DNA of 50,560 bases, taken from Alcaligenaceae bacterium. Lineage in GTDB: Bacteria; Pseudomonadota; Gammaproteobacteria; Burkholderiales; Burkholderiaceae_B. The notes below the pieces were generated by a model that was given only the letters and a program-made list of their open reading frames with translations, was not told the origin of the DNA and did not search any database. The position numbers were made by a program, and so were the translations under genes. Of this stretch, positions 48,508 through 50,560 are shown piece by piece (the stretch's first letter is position 1; the number at the start of each line of letters is the position of its first letter). Where the stretch lies: positions 1 to 50,560 of the forward strand of contig CANCRX010000019.1 in assembly GCA_947380655.1 (NCBI GenBank). The letters run 5' to 3'.

Positions 48508-49596
48508 TCATGCAACATACTTGCGATAAGGTTCAACCATTTTTTGTGCGAGCGCTAACTCAGCCTCTGTGAGGCGAACTTTACCAACAAACTGGTTACT
48601 GAATAGGGTAGTCATTTCTGGCAATTTTGCACCCTGTCCTGCGGCAAACTCAACCACGATCTCTGCTTGCGCCTTCATCTTGGCCGGATCCGCCCAGCCC
48701 AGCCCATGACCCATCACTTCAGGCACTAGATTAGTCAGATTAGTCAGACCTAAACCAATACGCGCGTATTCTTTGCCTGACGCGGTCATCGCGACTTCAT
48801 CATTAGCCTTAAGGAATATTGACAGCGCTTCATCAGGCTGAGTCATAACAAACTGAATCGCCTCCATTGCGCCGTTGACGAAAGCTTGGCACAAGGCAGG
48901 CTCAGCATTAACGCGGGTGGTTGTTGTAATCAGTGATTGGCCGTAAAACTCGAGTCCAACATTTTTAAACAGCATAAAGCGTACATCCACACCATTCGAA
49001 GCCAACGAAGGTATTGTGCTTGAGCCGAAGGCGGCAACGCCATCGACCAGCTTTTCAATCAGTGAACGGTCGCGTACCTTTGAATCCAGTTGTACGAGAT
49101 CGACTTTACTAAAATCAAATCCAGCCTTCTTGGCATAAAGAGGTAAAAAAGGATATTCACCCGAGCCAACGCTTGCACCAAGTTTTTTACCTTCCAGATC
49201 TTTAGGTTGCTTGATGGAGGAACTGGCCAACACACCTACCCCCATCAGCGCATCATAATTAAGTTGACCGATACAGGTGATAGGCAAACCTTTCGAGGCC
49301 TGAATCATTGCTGTTGGGGTTGCGCTCATCCCGAACATGAAAGAATTCGCTCCCACGGCTTGTGCCGTCGCACCCGACCCGGAGCCTCGGGTCACTGTCA
49401 CATCCAATCCATATTTTTTCCAGAACCCCTTATCGCGCGCCACATAAGCAAACAAATTAGGCCCCTCTGGCAGCCATGAGGTACTGAACGTAACTTTGGT
49501 CAGCCCCTGCCCAATACTGGGTGTTGCCAACCCAAGACCTGCAACAGCGCCACTGGCGCAAGCGAGTTTGATAAAGCTTCGACGCGTTTGGTACAT
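48508..49596 (-). CDS. NitT/TauT-type ABC substrate-binding protein with Tat-like signal
   Basis: This 362-residue binding protein of the SsuA/TauA/THI5-like group has an N-terminus MYQTRRSFIKLACASG matching the twin-arginine (Tat) consensus (RRSFIK) and a mature start near LTKVTFSTSWLPEG. FAYVARDKGFWKKYGLDVTV and KDLEGKKLGASVGSGEYPF are family motifs. It is the first gene of a five-gene operon (binding protein, ATPase, permease, SDR-like, hydrolase), divergent from a GntR regulator. Family ligands include sulfonates, nitrate, pyrimidine precursors and aromatic acids, and none can be chosen from sequence alone. Confidence 0.9.
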   Translation of the reverse strand: MYQTRRSFIKLACASGAVAGLGLATPSIGQGLTKVTFSTSWLPEGPNLFAYVARDKGFWKKYGLDVTVTRGSGSGATAQAVGANSFMFGMSATPTAMIQASKGLPITCIGQLNYDALMGVGVLASSSIKQPKDLEGKKLGASVGSGEYPFLPLYAKKAGFDFSKVDLVQLDSKVRDRSLIEKLVDGVAAFGSSTIPSLASNGVDVRFMLFKNVGLEFYGQSLITTTTRVNAEPALCQAFVNGAMEAIQFVMTQPDEALSIFLKANDEVAMTASGKEYARIGLGLTNLTNLVPEVMGHGLGWADPAKMKAQAEIVVEFAAGQGAKLPEMTTLFSNQFVGKVRLTEAELALAQKMVEPYRKYVA

Positions 49597-49629
49597 GAGA
49601 GATCCTTTGAGGTTTTACAGGAGCGATCT

Positions 49630-49657
49630 ATGTACACTAGCAAATATCATGTATACG
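49630..49657. promoter_or_regulatory. Candidate GntR operator pair
   Basis: TGTACA (49631-49636) and GTATAC (49651-49656) are two short palindromes with centres exactly 20 bp apart, about two helical turns, in the divergent region. They fit the GT-N-AC core recognised by FadR-subfamily GntR proteins. They lie 35-60 bp ahead of the binding-protein gene. Confidence 0.45.
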
Positions 49658-49765
49658 TCAAGAACTAAATATGGATATTTTGTTCTTCTGGAATCTCGTT
49701 GAAAATACGATCTGCACCAATAACAATCATTTTGTGTCTTTGATTATTGAATTTCTATAAAACAA

Positions 49766-49793
49766 GCACCGCCTTGGTGCCTATTGAATAGGC
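49766..49793 (+). promoter_or_regulatory. Overlapping inverted repeats ahead of the GntR gene
   Basis: GCACC/GGTGC (49766-49770/49776-49780) and GCCTAT/ATAGGC (49779-49784/49788-49793) are two small hairpins that share two bases, so only one can form fully at a time. They end eight bases ahead of the ATG at 49802 and cover the AGG that would serve as its ribosome site. Confidence 0.35.
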
Positions 49794-49801
49794 GATCTGC
49801 T

Positions 49802-50548
49802 ATGCCAACATCGAGAACAGCCTTTGATTTATCAATCAGGGAAAATCCAATTATTTCTGACGCCAAAGCAGACAACGCGCCGCGCTCCGTATCAATCGTA
49901 GAAACGCTTGCGATTGAAATAGGCCATGGAGATTTGGCACCTGGTGTACATCTGGAAGAAGAAGTACTGTGTCACCGTTTTAGTGCATCGCGCACACCAG
50001 TAAGAGAGGCGCTGCGTCAACTTGCCGCGCGTGGATTAATAGAAATTAAGCCACGACAAGGCGCCTTTGTCGTCCAACTGGATGCGGATCGCGTAGTGGA
50101 AATGTTCGAAGTCATGGGCTACTTGGAAGCTGCATGTTCATCACTTGCGGCAAAACGTCATAATTCTCAGGATCGTATTGCCCTGACTGATGCGCACCAA
50201 CAATGTATAGCCGCGGCAGAACGCGATGACCCAGAATCCTTTTACCAAGCTAACGCTCACTTTCACGAATGCATTTACCGCGCCAGCCACAACCGTCATC
50301 TAGAAGAGCAAACGCTAGGTTTACGTAACAGACTAGAGCCGTATCGTCGCGACGTGACCTTTCATGCTGGACTCATGGCGATCTCAGTACATGAACATGA
50401 AAAAGTATTACGCGCGATCTTGGAGATGAATCAAAATGACGCGTCAACCTTCATGTCTCAGCATTTAGACACCTTAAGCGGTGATGCAGTCTCTATGGCC
50501 AGCATGGCTGCACGCCGCTCCGGCAAAAAAATTAAAAGTTATGTATAA
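49802..50548 (+). CDS. GntR-family regulator, FCD (FadR) subfamily
   Basis: This is a 248-residue regulator. The winged HTH lies at about residues 35-95 (LAPGVHLEEEVLCHRFSASRTPVREALRQLAARGLIEIKPRQGAFV), followed by an all-helical FCD effector domain with metal-binding-type His residues in NAHFHECIYRASHN and the late His residues near ISVHEHEKV. The ATG at 49802 is chosen over the TTG at 49784, which lies inside a hairpin. It is divergent from the NitT/TauT-type operon and probably represses it. FCD effectors are usually small carboxylates. Confidence 0.92.
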   Translation: MPTSRTAFDLSIRENPIISDAKADNAPRSVSIVETLAIEIGHGDLAPGVHLEEEVLCHRFSASRTPVREALRQLAARGLIEIKPRQGAFVVQLDADRVVEMFEVMGYLEAACSSLAAKRHNSQDRIALTDAHQQCIAAAERDDPESFYQANAHFHECIYRASHNRHLEEQTLGLRNRLEPYRRDVTFHAGLMAISVHEHEKVLRAILEMNQNDASTFMSQHLDTLSGDAVSMASMAARRSGKKIKSYV

Positions 50549-50560
50549 ATCGTTTATATA

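Overview
The window looks like chromosomal DNA of a betaproteobacterium of the order Burkholderiales, probably Alcaligenaceae. The evidence is three Bug-type (TctC-like) periplasmic receptors with no TctA/TctB membrane partners, a gcvTHP operon behind a tandem glycine riboswitch, the decarboxylase-dcd-apbC ... metG neighbourhood, a thiS-trmB pair and a Liv-type ABC operon next to a nitrilase. Base composition is near 50% G+C by eye. The assignment rests on gene families only; no rRNA is present.

Layout. 1-5800: a secreted protein cut by the window edge, Tag glycosylase, an alpha/beta hydrolase with a Cys nucleophile elbow, and a Bug receptor / membrane-tailed flavoprotein / Bug receptor group. 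5900-10800: glycine cleavage operon gcvT-gcvH-gcvP on the minus strand with its promoter, tandem glycine riboswitch and intrinsic terminator. 10800-26700: mostly housekeeping genes (BaiN-type flavoprotein, Orn/Lys/Arg decarboxylase, dcd, apbC, split chromate transporter, metG, trhO, tRNA-Gly, thiS, trmB, ffh, cytochrome c assembly protein, ampD, htpG). 26800-28000: tRNA-Leu(CAA), then a 1.06 kb insert holding a zeta-toxin-like kinase and an overlapping 53-codon gene, closed by a degenerate copy of the 3' half of the same tRNA. 28000-37800: secreted and envelope proteins (DUF3300, Rap1a-like, glycine-zipper lipoprotein, W-rich repeat protein, K+-channel-like protein), a threonine/serine exporter, a third Bug receptor, an acetoacetate decarboxylase / 3-hydroxybutyrate dehydrogenase / patatin group, a duplicated-domain periplasmic protein and an OmpA-like lipoprotein. 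37800-50560: accessory metabolism, namely a Liv-type ABC operon, a LysR regulator, a nitrilase and cupin, then a NitT/TauT-type ABC operon with an SDR and a hydrolase, divergent from a GntR/FCD regulator.

How the genes may work together. The LysR protein is flanked by two copies of the same dyad (TTTGCAA-N6-TTGCAAA), one in front of nitrilase/lysR and one in front of the Liv-type operon. This suggests that one regulator controls uptake and hydrolysis of a nitrile- or amide-like compound. The GntR/FCD regulator probably controls the adjacent five-gene uptake and catabolic operon through two GTNNAC-type palindromes 20 bp apart. The adc-hbdH-patatin group fits 3-hydroxybutyrate/acetoacetate turnover.

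The most unusual part is the tRNA-Leu-bounded kinase plus small-protein module. It lacks an integrase, is bracketed by a 13-bp inverted repeat, and ends beside a perfect 22-bp palindrome placed inside a promoter-like sequence.
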